A stretch of 64,000 nt of DNA from Muricea muricata. Its lineage: Eukaryota > Cnidaria > Anthozoa > Malacalcyonacea > Plexauridae. The stretch lies in the NCBI GenBank assembly GCA_963855995.1, contig OY979717.1:51963140-52027139 (forward strand). The letters run 5' to 3'. The notes beneath the pieces are model-generated. The model worked only from the letters and a program-made list of their open reading frames with translations, ran no database searches and was not told the origin of the DNA. Both the position numbers and the translations under genes were made by a program. The first letter of the stretch is position 1; each line of letters starts with the position of its first letter. Shown in pieces: positions 54,855 through 64,000 of this stretch.

Positions 54855-54926
54855 TCCCATGTGGTCTAGTGGTTAGGATCTGGCGTTTTCACCGCCATTG
54901 CTCGGGTTCGATTCCCGGCATGGGAA
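54855..54926 (+). tRNA. tRNA-Glu (UUC)
   Basis: C49U wobble and a variable-loop G to U; stems pair. Confidence 0.92.
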
Positions 54927-55110
54927 ATTCATGGCTATGTCCATTTTTCTTCATCATAAAGTAACCAAAAAACCCCTCTTTCCAATGCTATTGTACATCA
55001 TCATTTTTTACAACATTCGAGTTTAAAATTTCGTCCTGTCCGCCGATTGCATAACTTCAACAATGATTGTAATCTAGTTCTGTTATCGACATCAAATGTT
55101 CGGCTGACTC

Positions 55111-55182
55111 TCACATGTGGTCTAGTGGTTAGGATCTGGCGCTCTCACCGCCATGGCCCCGGTTCGATTCCCGGGATGTGAA
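55111..55182 (+). tRNA. tRNA-Glu (CUC), degenerate
   Basis: C3A, G51C, C66G as at 35265, plus G70U. Confidence 0.75.
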
Positions 55183-55621
55183 ATTTTCCACTATGTGCTG
55201 CATTTTTCTTCTGCATCAAACAATAAAAGAAAAACGATATCCTTAGTTTATATGTCGTCAAACTTTGTAAAATATAGAGCTAAAATTTTTGTGTCGTCTA
55301 GCGCTGAAAATATTTTAACAATATTTCTAATCTAGTTGCTTTTTTTGGGGGAAAAAATATTCCTGTTCGAAAGAAATGAAAATTTTAAAAACGAAAGATT
55401 TAATTTGACGACATCATTCTGTGATCTACGCTTTGAATTTCTGTGATGTTGTTCAGTGATTTTATAATCGTCGTCCGTTGTATATGATATTGATATAATA
55501 ACTTTGAAAGCTTCAGTTCAATTTCCAAACGGTTTTCTAAATTTTGACAATGCTAACAAGTCTAATATTGTACCGACTTATTAAGAAGTACACGCCAGTT
55601 AGAAAAGGCTGTCGTTGAAGT

Positions 55622-55691
55622 GCGTTGGTGGTTCAGTGGTAGAATTCTCGCCTGCCACGCTGAGACCGGGCTTCGATTCCCCGCCAACGCA
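55622..55691 (+). pseudogene. tRNA-Gly (GCC), anticodon stem deletion
   Basis: 70-nt allele of 35776 with normal 3' end. Confidence 0.82.
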
Positions 55692-55906
55692 AGTGTAAAG
55701 AATTTGGAATTTTTTTATGCCCTGAATGACTTCAAATGTTAGATATTTATAAGAATATATCAATATATCCTTCATAACCACATCCTTTGAAACAATGAGA
55801 TCGGACTGAACAGCTGAAACCTCTTTTTCTGATAAATTCTAGAGAATCCTTTGATACCTGCTTGGAAAATAAAGGGAAAAGGGAAAATGGAAAATGCCGG
55901 AGAAGC

Positions 55907-55978
55907 TCCCATGTGGTCTAGTGTTTAGGATCTGGCGTTTTTACCGCAATGGCCCGGGTTCGATTCCCGGCATGGGAA
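55907..55978 (+). tRNA. tRNA-Glu body with UUU (Lys) anticodon
   Basis: Partner of 36061: UUU anticodon, perfect acceptor and T stems, but C42A adds a G28-A42 mismatch. Confidence 0.82.
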
Positions 55979-56162
55979 ATTCACGGCTATGTCCATTTTT
56001 CTTCATCATAAAGTGACCAAAAAACCCATCTTTCCAATGCTATTGTACATCATCATTTTTTACAACATTCGAGTTTAACATTTTGTCCAGTCCACCGATT
56101 GCATAACTTCAACAATGATTGTAATCTAGTTCTGTTATCGACATCAAATATTCGGCTGACTG

Positions 56163-56234
56163 CCCCATATGGTCTGGTGGTTAGAATCAGTCGCTCTCAT
56201 CGCCATGGCCCGAGCTCGATTCCCGGCATGGGAA
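56163..56234 (+). tRNA. tRNA-Glu (CUC), degenerate
   Basis: Partner of 36317 with U1C; anticodon stem also altered (cagtcgctc). Confidence 0.68.
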
Positions 56235-56676
56235 ATTTTCCACTATGTGTCGCATTTTTCTTCTTCATCAAACAATAAAAGAAAAACGATATCCTTAGTT
56301 TATATGTCGTCAAACTTTGTAAAATATAGAGCTAAGATTTTTGTATCGTCTAGCGCTGGAAATATTTTAACAATATTTCTAATCTAGTTGCTTAGTTTTT
56401 GGTGAAAAAAATACGCCTGTTCGAAACAAATAAAAATTTTAGGAACGAAAGATTTAATTTGACGACATCATGCTATGATCTACGCTTTGAATTTCTGTGA
56501 TGTTGTTTAGTGATGTTATAATCGTCGTCCGTTGTATATGATATTGATATAATAATTTTGAAAGCTTCACTTCAATTTCCAAACGGTTTTCTAAATTTTG
56601 ACAATGCTAACAATTCTAAGATTGTACCGAATTATTAAGAAGTACACGCGAGTTAGCAAAAGGCGGTCGTTGAAGT

Positions 56677-56747
56677 GCGTTGGTGGTTTAGTGGCAGAAT
56701 TATTGCCTTCCACGCGGGAGACCGGGTTTCGATTCCCCGCTAACGCA
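56677..56747 (+). tRNA. tRNA-Gly (UCC), degenerate
   Basis: Partner of 36831: C27A, C29U, G53U. Confidence 0.76.
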
Positions 56748-56954
56748 AGCGTAAAGAATTTGGAATACTTTTATGCCCTGAATGGCTTCAAATGTTAGAT
56801 ATTTATGAGAATATTTCAATATATCCTTCATAATTACATTCTTTGAAAATTTCAGATGGGACTGAACAGTTGAAACCTCTTTTTTTATAAATTCTAGAGA
56901 ACCCTTTGATATCTGCTCCAAAAATAAAAGGAAAATAGAAAATGCCTGAGAGAC

Positions 56955-57026
56955 TCCCATGTGGTCTAGTGGTGAGGATCTGGTGTTTTCACCGCCATGG
57001 CCCGGGTACGATTCCCGGCATGGGAA
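56955..57026 (+). tRNA. tRNA-Glu (UUC)
   Basis: D-loop change, C30U wobble, and U55A in the T loop, which hits the B box. Confidence 0.85.
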
Positions 57027-57210
57027 ATTCACGGCTATGTCCATTTTTCTTCATCATAAAGTAACCAAAAAACCCTTCTTTCCAATGCTATTGTACATCA
57101 TCATTTTTTACAACATTAGAGTTTAATATTTTGTCCAGTCCGCCGATTGTATAAATTCAACAATGACTGTAATCTAGTTCTGTTATCGACAATAAATGTT
57201 CGGCTCACGG

Positions 57211-57282
57211 TCCCATGTGGTCTAGCGGTTAGGATCTGGCGCTCTCACCGCCATGGCCCGGGTTCGATTGGCGGCATGGGAA
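57211..57282 (+). tRNA. tRNA-Glu (CUC)
   Basis: C61G and C62G break two T-stem pairs. Confidence 0.82.
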
Positions 57283-57723
57283 ATTTTTCACTATGTGCTG
57301 CATTTTTCTTCTTCATCAAACAATAAAAGGAAAACGATATCCTTAGTTTGTATTACGTCAAACTTTGTAAAATTTAGAGCTAAGATTTTTTTGTCGTCTA
57401 GCGCTTGAAATATTTTAACAATATTTCTAATCTAGTTGCTTTGTTTTTGGGGAAAAAATATGCCTATTCGAAAGAAATGAAAATTTTTGGAACGAAAGAT
57501 GTAATTTGACGACATCATTCTATTACCTACGCTTTGAGTTTCTGTGATGTTGTTCAGTGATGTTATAATCGTGGTCCGTTGTATATGATATTGATATAAT
57601 AACTTTGAAAGCTTCACTTCATTTTCCAAACGGTTTTCTAAATTTTGACAATGCTAACAATTCTAAGATTGTACCGAATTATTAAGAAGTACACGCGAGT
57701 TAGCAAAAGGCAGTCGTTGAAGT

Positions 57724-57794
57724 GCGTTGGTGGTTCAGTGGTAGAATTCTCGCCTGCCACGCGGGAGACCGGGGTTCGATTCCCCGCCAACGCA
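57724..57794 (+). tRNA. tRNA-Gly (GCC)
   Basis: Consensus copy, first gene of the superunit. Confidence 0.96.
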
Positions 57795-58002
57795 AGCGTG
57801 AAGAATTTGAAATATTTTTATGCCCTTAATGGCTTCAAGTGTTAGATATTTATGAGAATATTTCAATATATTCTTCATAACCACATTCTTTGAAACAATG
57901 AGATCGGACTGAACAGCTGAATTCTATTTTTTTGATAAATTCTAGAGAATCCTTTGATATCTGCTCCTAAAATAAAGGGAAAATGGAAAATGCCTGAGAA
58001 GC

Positions 58003-58077
58003 TCCCATGTGGTCTAGTGGTTAGGATCTGGCGTTCTCACCGCCATCGCCCGGGTCGTTCGATTCCCGGCATGGGAA
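58003..58077 (+). pseudogene. tRNA-Glu with T-loop insertion, UUC switched to CUC
   Basis: 75-nt allele whose loop reads UUCUCAC: U34C changes UUC to CUC while U32 still marks it as the UUC class. Confidence 0.85.
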
Positions 58078-58260
58078 AGTCACGGTTATGTCCATTTTTC
58101 TTCATCATAAAGTAACCAAAAAACCCTTCTTTCCAATGCTATTGTACATCATCATTTTTTACAACATTAAAATTCAACATTTTGTCCAGTCTGCCGATTG
58201 CATAACTTCAACAATGATTGTAATCTAGTTCATCAACAACATCAACTGTTCCGCTGACTG

Positions 58261-58332
58261 TCCCATGTGGTCTAGTGGTTAGGATCTGGCGCTCTCACCG
58301 CCGTGGCCCGGGTTCGATTCCCGGCATACGAA
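58261..58332 (+). tRNA. tRNA-Glu (CUC), G69A/G70C
   Basis: catacgaa allele with A43G (U27-G43 wobble). Confidence 0.8.
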
Positions 58333-58774
58333 ATTTTCCACTATGTCCTGCATTTTTCATCTTCATGAAACAATAAAAGGAAAACGATATCCTTATTTTA
58401 TATGTCGTCAAACTTTGTAAAATATAGAGCAATGATTTTTGTGTCGTCTAGCGCTGGAAATATTTTAACAATATTTCTAATCTAGTTGCTTAGTTTTTGG
58501 GGAAAAAAATATGCCTATTGGAAAGAAATGAAAATTTTAAAAACGAAAGATTTAATTTGACGACATCATTCTATGATCGACGCTTTGAATTTCTGTGATG
58601 TTGTTCAGTGATTTTATAATCGTCGTCCGTTGTATATGATATTGATATAATAATTTTAAAAGCTTGTTTTGAATTTTCAAACGGTTTTCTAAATTTTGAC
58701 AATGCTAACAATTCTAAGATTTTACCGACTTATTAAGAAATACACGCGAGTTAGCAAAAGGCGGTCGTTGAAGT

Positions 58775-58845
58775 GCGTTGGTGGTTCAGTGGTAGAACTC
58801 TCGCCTGCCACCTGGGAGACCGGGGTTCGATTCCCCGCCAACGCA
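58775..58845 (+). tRNA. tRNA-Gly (GCC)
   Basis: C31-C39 mismatch and G30-U40 wobble; other stems perfect. No proximal T5. Confidence 0.86.
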
Positions 58846-59053
58846 AGCGTAAAAAATTTGGAATATTCTTATGCCCTGAATGGCTTCAAATGTTAGATAT
58901 TTATGAGAATATTTCAATATATCCTTCATAACCACATTCTTTGAAACAATCAGATCGGACTGAACAGGTTAAACCTCTTTTTTTCGAGGATTCTAGAGAA
59001 TCCTTTGATATCTGCTCCAAAAATAAAAGGAAAATAGAAAACGCCTGAGAGAC

Positions 59054-59125
59054 TCCCATGTGGTCTAGTGGTTAGGATCTGGCGTTTTCACCGCCATGGC
59101 CCGGGTTCGATTCCCGGCATGGGAA
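59054..59125 (+). tRNA. tRNA-Glu (UUC)
   Basis: Consensus copy: the only flawless Glu gene of the superunit. Confidence 0.96.
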
Positions 59126-59542
59126 ATTCTCGGCTATGTCCATTTTTCTTCATCATAAAGTAACCAAAAAACCCCTCTTTCCAATGCTATTGTACATCAT
59201 CATCATTTTCTTTCGTCTAGCGCTGGAAATATTTTAACAATATTTCTAATCTAGTTGCTTTGTTTTTGGGGAAAAAATATGCCTATTCGAAAGAAATGAA
59301 AATTTTAGGAACGAAAGATGTAATTTGACGACATCATTCTATTACCTACGCTTTGAGTTTCTGTGATGTTGTTCAGTGATGTTATAATCGTGGTCCGTTG
59401 TATATGATATTGATATAATAACTTTGAAAGCTTCACTTCATTTTCCAAACGGTTTTCTAAATTTTGACAATGCTAACAATTCTAAGATTGTACCGAATTA
59501 TTAAGAAGTACACGCGAGTTAGCAAAAGGCAGTCGTTGAAGT
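59126..59542 (+). other. Spacer with deleted Glu(CUC)
   Basis: Contains the catcatcatcattttc to tttcgtctagcgctgg junction near 59205. No gene. Confidence 0.87.
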
Positions 59543-59613
59543 GCGTTGGTGGTTCAGTGGTAGAATTCTCGCCTGCCACGCGGGAGACCGGGGTTCGATT
59601 CCCCGCCAACGCA
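59543..59613 (+). tRNA. tRNA-Gly (GCC)
   Basis: Consensus copy, second superunit. Confidence 0.96.
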
Positions 59614-59821
59614 AGCGTGAAGAATTTGAAATATTTTTATGCCCTTAATGGCTTCAAGTGTTAGATATTTATGAGAATATTTCAATATATTCTTCATAAC
59701 CACATTCTTTGAAACAATGAGATCGGACTGAACAGCTGAATTCTATTTTTTTGATAAATTCTAGAGAATCCTTTGATATCTGCTCCTAAAATAAAGGGAA
59801 AATGGAAAATGCCTGAGAAGC

Positions 59822-59896
59822 TCCCATGTGGTCTAGTGGTTAGGATCTGGCGTTCTCACCGCCATCGCCCGGGTCGTTCGATTCCCGGCATGGGAA
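59822..59896 (+). pseudogene. tRNA-Glu with T-loop insertion, UUC switched to CUC
   Basis: Second-superunit copy of 58003, same U34C. Confidence 0.85.
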
Positions 59897-60079
59897 AGTC
59901 ACGGTTATGTCCATTTTTCTTCATCATAAAGTAACCAAAAAACCCTTCTTTCCAATGCTATTGTACATCATCATTTTTTACAACATTAAAATTCAACATT
60001 TTGTCCAGTCTGCCGATTGCATAACTTCAACAATGATTGTAATCTAGTTCATCAACAACATCAACTGTTCCGCTGACTG

Positions 60080-60151
60080 TCCCATGTGGTCTAGTGGTTA
60101 GGATCTGGCGCTCTCACCGCCGTGGCCCGGGTTCGATTCCCGGCATACGAA
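60080..60151 (+). tRNA. tRNA-Glu (CUC), G69A/G70C
   Basis: Second-superunit copy of 58261. Confidence 0.8.
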
Positions 60152-60593
60152 ATTTTCCACTATGTCCTGCATTTTTCATCTTCATGAAACAATAAAAGGA
60201 AAACGATATCCTTATTTTATATGTCGTCAAACTTTGTAAAATATAGAGCAATGATTTTTGTGTCGTCTAGCGCTGGAAATATTTTAACAATATTTCTAAT
60301 CTAGTTGCTTAGTTTTTGGGGAAAAAAATATGCCTATTGGAAAGAAATGAAAATTTTAAAAACGAAAGATTTAATTTGACGACATCATTCTATGATCGAC
60401 GCTTTGAATTTCTGTGATGTTGTTCAGTGATTTTATAATCGTCGTCCGTTGTATATGATATTGATATAATAATTTTAAAAGCTTGTTTTGAATTTTCAAA
60501 CGGTTTTCTAAATTTTGACAATGCTAACAATTCTAAGATTTTACCGACTTATTAAGAAATACACGCGAGTTAGCAAAAGGCGGTCGTTGAAGT

Positions 60594-60664
60594 GCGTTGG
60601 TGGTTCAGTGGTAGAACTCTCGCCTGCCACCTGGGAGACCGGGGTTCGATTCCCCGCCAACGCA
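60594..60664 (+). tRNA. tRNA-Gly (GCC)
   Basis: Second-superunit copy of 58775; the trailer has gaaatggtt at 60781 where the others have gaacaggtt. Confidence 0.86.
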
Positions 60665-60872
60665 AGCGTAAAAAATTTGGAATATTCTTATGCCCTGAAT
60701 GGCTTCAAATGTTAGATATTTATGAGAATATTTCAATATATCCTTCATAACCACATTCTTTGAAACAATCAGATCGGACTGAAATGGTTAAACCTCTTTT
60801 TTTCGAGGATTCTAGAGAATCCTTTGATATCTGCTCCAAAAATAAAAGGAAAATAGAAAACGCCTGAGAGAC

Positions 60873-60944
60873 TCCCATGTGGTCTAGTGGTTAGGATCTG
60901 GCGTTTTCACCGCCATGGCCCGGGTTCGATTCCCGGCATGGGAA
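60873..60944 (+). tRNA. tRNA-Glu (UUC)
   Basis: Consensus copy. Confidence 0.96.
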
Positions 60945-61361
60945 ATTCTCGGCTATGTCCATTTTTCTTCATCATAAAGTAACCAAAAAACCCCTCTTTC
61001 CAATGCTATTGTACATCATCATCATTTTCTTTCGTCTAGCGCTGGAAATATTTTAACAATATTTCTAATCTAGTTGCTTTGTTTTTGGGGAAAAAATATG
61101 CCTATTCGAAAGAAATGAAAATTTTAGGAACGAAAGATGTAATTTGACGACATCATTCTATTACCTACGCTTTGAGTTTCTGTGATGTTGTTCAGTGATG
61201 TTATAATCGTGGTCCGTTGTATATGATATTGATATAATAACTTTGAAAGCTTCACTTCATTTTCCAAACGGTTTTCTAAATTTTGACAATGCTAACAATT
61301 CTAAGATTGTACCGAATTATTAAGAAGTACACGCGAGTTAGCAAAAGGCAGTCGTTGAAGT
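60945..61361 (+). other. Spacer with deleted Glu(CUC)
   Basis: Same junction as near 59205, here near 61024. No gene. Confidence 0.87.
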
Positions 61362-61432
61362 GCGTTGGTGGTTCAGTGGTAGAATTCTCGCCTGCCACGC
61401 GGGAGACCGGGGTTCGATTCCCCGCCAACGCA
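61362..61432 (+). tRNA. tRNA-Gly (GCC)
   Basis: Consensus copy, third superunit. Confidence 0.96.
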
Positions 61433-61640
61433 AGCGTGAAGAATTTGAAATATTTTTATGCCCTTAATGGCTTCAAGTGTTAGATATTTATGAGAATATT
61501 TCAATATATTCTTCATAACCACATTCTTTGAAACAATGAGATCGGACTGAACAGCTGAATTCTATTTTTTTGATAAATTCTAGAGAATCCTTTGATATCT
61601 GCTCCTAAAATAAAGGGAAAATGGAAAATGCCTGAGAAGC

Positions 61641-61715
61641 TCCCATGTGGTCTAGTGGTTAGGATCTGGCGTTCTCACCGCCATCGCCCGGGTCGTTCGA
61701 TTCCCGGCATGGGAA
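61641..61715 (+). pseudogene. tRNA-Glu with T-loop insertion, UUC switched to CUC
   Basis: Third-superunit copy of 58003. Confidence 0.85.
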
Positions 61716-61898
61716 AGTCACGGTTATGTCCATTTTTCTTCATCATAAAGTAACCAAAAAACCCTTCTTTCCAATGCTATTGTACATCATCATTTTTTAC
61801 AACATTAAAATTCAACATTTTGTCCAGTCTGCCGATTGCATAACTTCAACAATGATTGTAATCTAGTTCATCAACAACATCAACTGTTCCGCTGACTG

Positions 61899-61970
61899 TC
61901 CCATGTGGTCTAGTGGTTAGGATCTGGCGCTCTCACCGCCGTGGCCCGGGTTCGATTCCCGGCATACGAA
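61899..61970 (+). tRNA. tRNA-Glu (CUC), G69A/G70C
   Basis: Third-superunit copy of 58261. Confidence 0.8.
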
Positions 61971-62412
61971 ATTTTCCACTATGTCCTGCATTTTTCATCT
62001 TCATGAAACAATAAAAGGAAAACGATATCCTTATTTTATATGTCGTCAAACTTTGTAAAATATAGAGCAATGATTTTTGTGTCGTCTAGCGCTGGAAATA
62101 TTTTAACAATATTTCTAATCTAGTTGCTTAGTTTTTGGGGAAAAAAATATGCCTATTGGAAAGAAATGAAAATTTTAAAAACGAAAGATTTAATTTGACG
62201 ACATCATTCTATGATCGACGCTTTGAATTTCTGTGATGTTGTTCAGTGATTTTATAATCGTCGTCCGTTGTATATGATATTGATATAATAATTTTAAAAG
62301 CTTGTTTTGAATTTTCAAACGGTTTTCTAAATTTTGACAATGCTAACAATTCTAAGATTTTACCGACTTATTAAGAAATACACGCGAGTTAGCAAAAGGC
62401 GGTCGTTGAAGT

Positions 62413-62483
62413 GCGTTGGTGGTTCAGTGGTAGAACTCTCGCCTGCCACCTGGGAGACCGGGGTTCGATTCCCCGCCAACGCA
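62413..62483 (+). tRNA. tRNA-Gly (GCC)
   Basis: Third-superunit copy of 58775. Confidence 0.86.
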
Positions 62484-62691
62484 AGCGTAAAAAATTTGGA
62501 ATATTCTTATGCCCTGAATGGCTTCAAATGTTAGATATTTATGAGAATATTTCAATATATCCTTCATAACCACATTCTTTGAAACAATCAGATCGGACTG
62601 AACAGGTTAAACCTCTTTTTTTCGAGGATTCTAGAGAATCCTTTGATATCTGCTCCAAAAATAAAAGGAAAATAGAAAACGCCTGAGAGAC

Positions 62692-62763
62692 TCCCATGTG
62701 GTCTAGTGGTTAGGATCTGGCGTTTTCACCGCCATGGCCCGGGTTCGATTCCCGGCATGGGAA
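62692..62763 (+). tRNA. tRNA-Glu (UUC)
   Basis: Consensus copy. Confidence 0.96.
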
Positions 62764-63180
62764 ATTCTCGGCTATGTCCATTTTTCTTCATCATAAAGTA
62801 ACCAAAAAACCCCTCTTTCCAATGCTATTGTACATCATCATCATTTTCTTTCGTCTAGCGCTGGAAATATTTTAACAATATTTCTAATCTAGTTGCTTTG
62901 TTTTTGGGGAAAAAATATGCCTATTCGAAAGAAATGAAAATTTTAGGAACGAAAGATGTAATTTGACGACATCATTCTATTACCTACGCTTTGAGTTTCT
63001 TTGATGTTGTTCAGTGATCTTATAATCGTCGTCCGTTGTATATGAAATTGATATAATAACTTTGAAAGCTTCACTTCAATTTCCAAACGGTTTTCTGAAT
63101 TTTGACAATGCTAACAATTCTAAGATTGTACCGAATTATTAAGAAGTACACGCGAGTTACCAAAAAGCGGTCGTTGAAGT
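62764..63180 (+). other. Spacer with deleted Glu(CUC)
   Basis: Junction near 62843 as in the previous superunits; beyond it the leader returns to the single-unit type. No gene. Confidence 0.87.
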
Positions 63181-63251
63181 GCGTTGGTGGTTCAGTGGAA
63201 GAATTCTCGCCTGCCACGCGGGAGACCGGGGTTCGATTCCCCGCCAACGCA
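63181..63251 (+). tRNA. tRNA-Gly (GCC)
   Basis: U20A in the D loop; all stems pair. Confidence 0.94.
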
Positions 63252-63459
63252 AGCGTGAAGAATTTGAAATATTTTTATGCCCTGAATGGCTTCAAGTGTT
63301 AGATATTTACGAGAATATTTCAATATATTCTTCATAACCACATTCTTTGAAACAATGAGATGGGACTGAAAAGCTGAATTCTATTTTTTTGATAAATTCT
63401 AGAGAATCCTTTGATATCTGCTCCTAAAATAAAGGGAAAATGGAAAAGGCCTGAGGAAC

Positions 63460-63531
63460 TCCCATGTGGTCTAGTGGTTAGGATCTGGCGTTTTCACCGC
63501 CATAGCCCGGGTTTGATTCCCGGCGTAGGAA
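63460..63531 (+). tRNA. tRNA-Glu (UUC), degenerate
   Basis: C56U in the T loop, A67G wobble and G69A mismatch. Confidence 0.8.
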
Positions 63532-63715
63532 ATTCACGGCTATGTCCATTTTTCTTCATCATAAAGTAACAAAAAAACCCTTCTTTCCAATGCTATTGTA
63601 CATCATCATTTTTTACAACATTAGAGTTTAATATTTTTTCCAGTCCGCCGATTCCATAACTTCAACAATGACTGTAATCTAGTTCTGTTATCGACGTCAA
63701 ATGTTCGGCTCACTG

Positions 63716-63787
63716 TCCGATGTGGTCTAGCGGTTAGGATCTGGCGCTCTCACCGCCATGGCCAGGGTTCGATTCCCGGCATGGGAA
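63716..63787 (+). tRNA. tRNA-Glu (CUC), C4G subfamily
   Basis: G4-G69 mismatch and C50A in the T-stem. Confidence 0.83.
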
Positions 63788-64000
63788 ATTTTTCACTATG
63801 TGCTGCATTTTCCTTCTTCATCAAACAATAAAAGGAAAACGATATCCTTAGTTTATATTACGTCAAACTTTGTAAAATTTAGAGCTAAGATTTTTTTGTC
63901 GTCTAGCGCTGGAAATATTTTAACAATATTTCTAATCTAGTTTCTTTGTTTTTGGGGAAAAAATATGCCTATTCGAAAGAAATGAAAATTTTAGGAACGA
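63788..64000 (+). other. Partial unit spacer at window edge
   Basis: Start of the standard long spacer with the Glu(CUC) T5 and the ttcgaaagaaatgaaaattt block; the array evidently continues past the window. Confidence 0.85.

Larger units (their letters stand above)
53821..56780 (+). repeat. About 2.96-kb segmental duplication, copy B
   Basis: Partner of 33961-36935. Its left edge is the recombinant Glu gene at 53813; its right edge is just after the Gly at 56677, where the trailers differ (gaatggcttcaaat versus gaatagcttcaagt). Confidence 0.87.
57393..62849 (+). repeat. Three tandem 1,819-bp superunits
   Basis: Copies lie at about 57393-59211, 59212-61030 and 61031-62849. Each has Gly, T-loop-insertion Glu (CUC), Glu (CUC) with catacgaa, Gly, Glu (UUC), then the deletion junction without a Glu(CUC). 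Copies two and three seem to differ only around 60784-60785; the first has a few more changes at its left edge. Confidence 0.88.
1..64000 (+). repeat. Tandem tRNA gene array, about 65 units of Gly-Glu(UUC)-Glu(CUC)
   Basis: The whole window is one head-to-tail array, cut at both ends by the window edge. Unit length is mostly 1,048-1,051 bp (e.g. Gly starts at 11668, 12716, 13764), with shorter units near 900, 770 or 625 bp where a gene or leader was lost. Within a unit the Gly-Glu(UUC) gap is about 205 bp, the Glu(UUC)-Glu(CUC) gap about 184 bp, and the Glu(CUC)-Gly gap about 390-440 bp. The long spacer is present in nearly every unit; it carries no gene, only a conserved AT-rich sequence that includes the words ttcgaaagaaatgaaaattt and gatattgatataataa. 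Spacers are nearly as conserved as genes, which points to concerted evolution by unequal crossing-over or conversion rather than selection on the spacer. Confidence 0.97.

Noticed and set aside
57393-62849. Assembly artefact
   Set aside because: Not fully rejected: near-identical copies could be an assembly expansion. Small differences (e.g. 60784-60785) and related junctions at 43555 favour real duplication, but read depth is needed.
1-64000. tRNA-derived SINE family
   Set aside because: Copies are in strict head-to-tail order with fixed spacing, keep 3' halves and terminators, and lack poly-A or tail repeats and target-site duplications.
1-64000. CRISPR array or bacterial tRNA operon
   Set aside because: Repeats are 1 kb apart and are tRNAs with eukaryotic A/B boxes, no encoded CCA, and a Pol III T run after each gene.
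1-64000. Entamoeba-type tRNA array
   Set aside because: Those units carry short tandem repeats in the spacers, which are missing here, and the tRNA-Gly and tRNA-Glu bodies look animal.

Overview
The window is one continuous tandem array of eukaryotic nuclear tRNA genes with no credible protein-coding gene. I count 187 tRNA loci in about 65 head-to-tail units, all on the + strand: 64 tRNA-Gly loci (mostly anticodon GCC, 12 with UCC), 64 loci of the tRNA-Glu UUC class and 59 of the tRNA-Glu CUC class. A normal unit is about 1,050 bp in the order Gly - Glu(UUC) - Glu(CUC), with starts about 277 bp, 256 bp and 510 bp apart. Genes are GC-rich islands in AT-rich spacer. They have eukaryotic A and B boxes, no encoded CCA, no intron, and usually an oligo-T Pol III terminator within 25 bp of the 3' end. 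The Gly-GCC anticodon arm and the Glu D and T arms look animal-like, so a metazoan nuclear genome is the best guess; the species cannot be named from this sequence.

Layout. 0-9 kb: units arranged in about 1.67-kb double units in which every second Glu(CUC) gene is cut after its anticodon arm and fused to the next Gly leader. 9-24 kb: ordinary about 1.05-kb units, including an exact 1,048-bp duplication (11.2-13.3 kb) and two units that lost Glu(CUC) (15-16.5 kb). 24-34 kb: more diverged units, with one deletion that removed a Gly and a Glu(UUC) gene (24.66 kb) and several anticodon changes. 34-37 kb: a decayed segment that recurs at 53.8-56.8 kb. 40-43 kb and 47 kb: units carrying a linked pair of damaged Glu genes. 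57.4-62.85 kb: three nearly identical 1,819-bp superunits of five genes each.

The history is one of unequal crossing-over and homogenisation. Damaged alleles (T-loop insertion, 18-nt deletion, acceptor mismatches) have been copied many times, some breakpoints lie inside tRNA genes, and anticodons have switched in several copies. Perhaps a third of loci keep a flawless cloverleaf, so the array could supply Gly-GCC, Glu-UUC and Glu-CUC tRNAs, with many pseudogenes among them. Between genes I see only the conserved unit spacer, including a T-rich hairpin between Gly and Glu(UUC). I found no transposon, CRISPR array or other RNA gene.

Positions in single genes use standard tRNA numbering. 'Consensus' means the reference copies described at 11668 (Gly-GCC), 48069 (Gly-UCC), 2199 (Glu-UUC) and 8133 (Glu-CUC).
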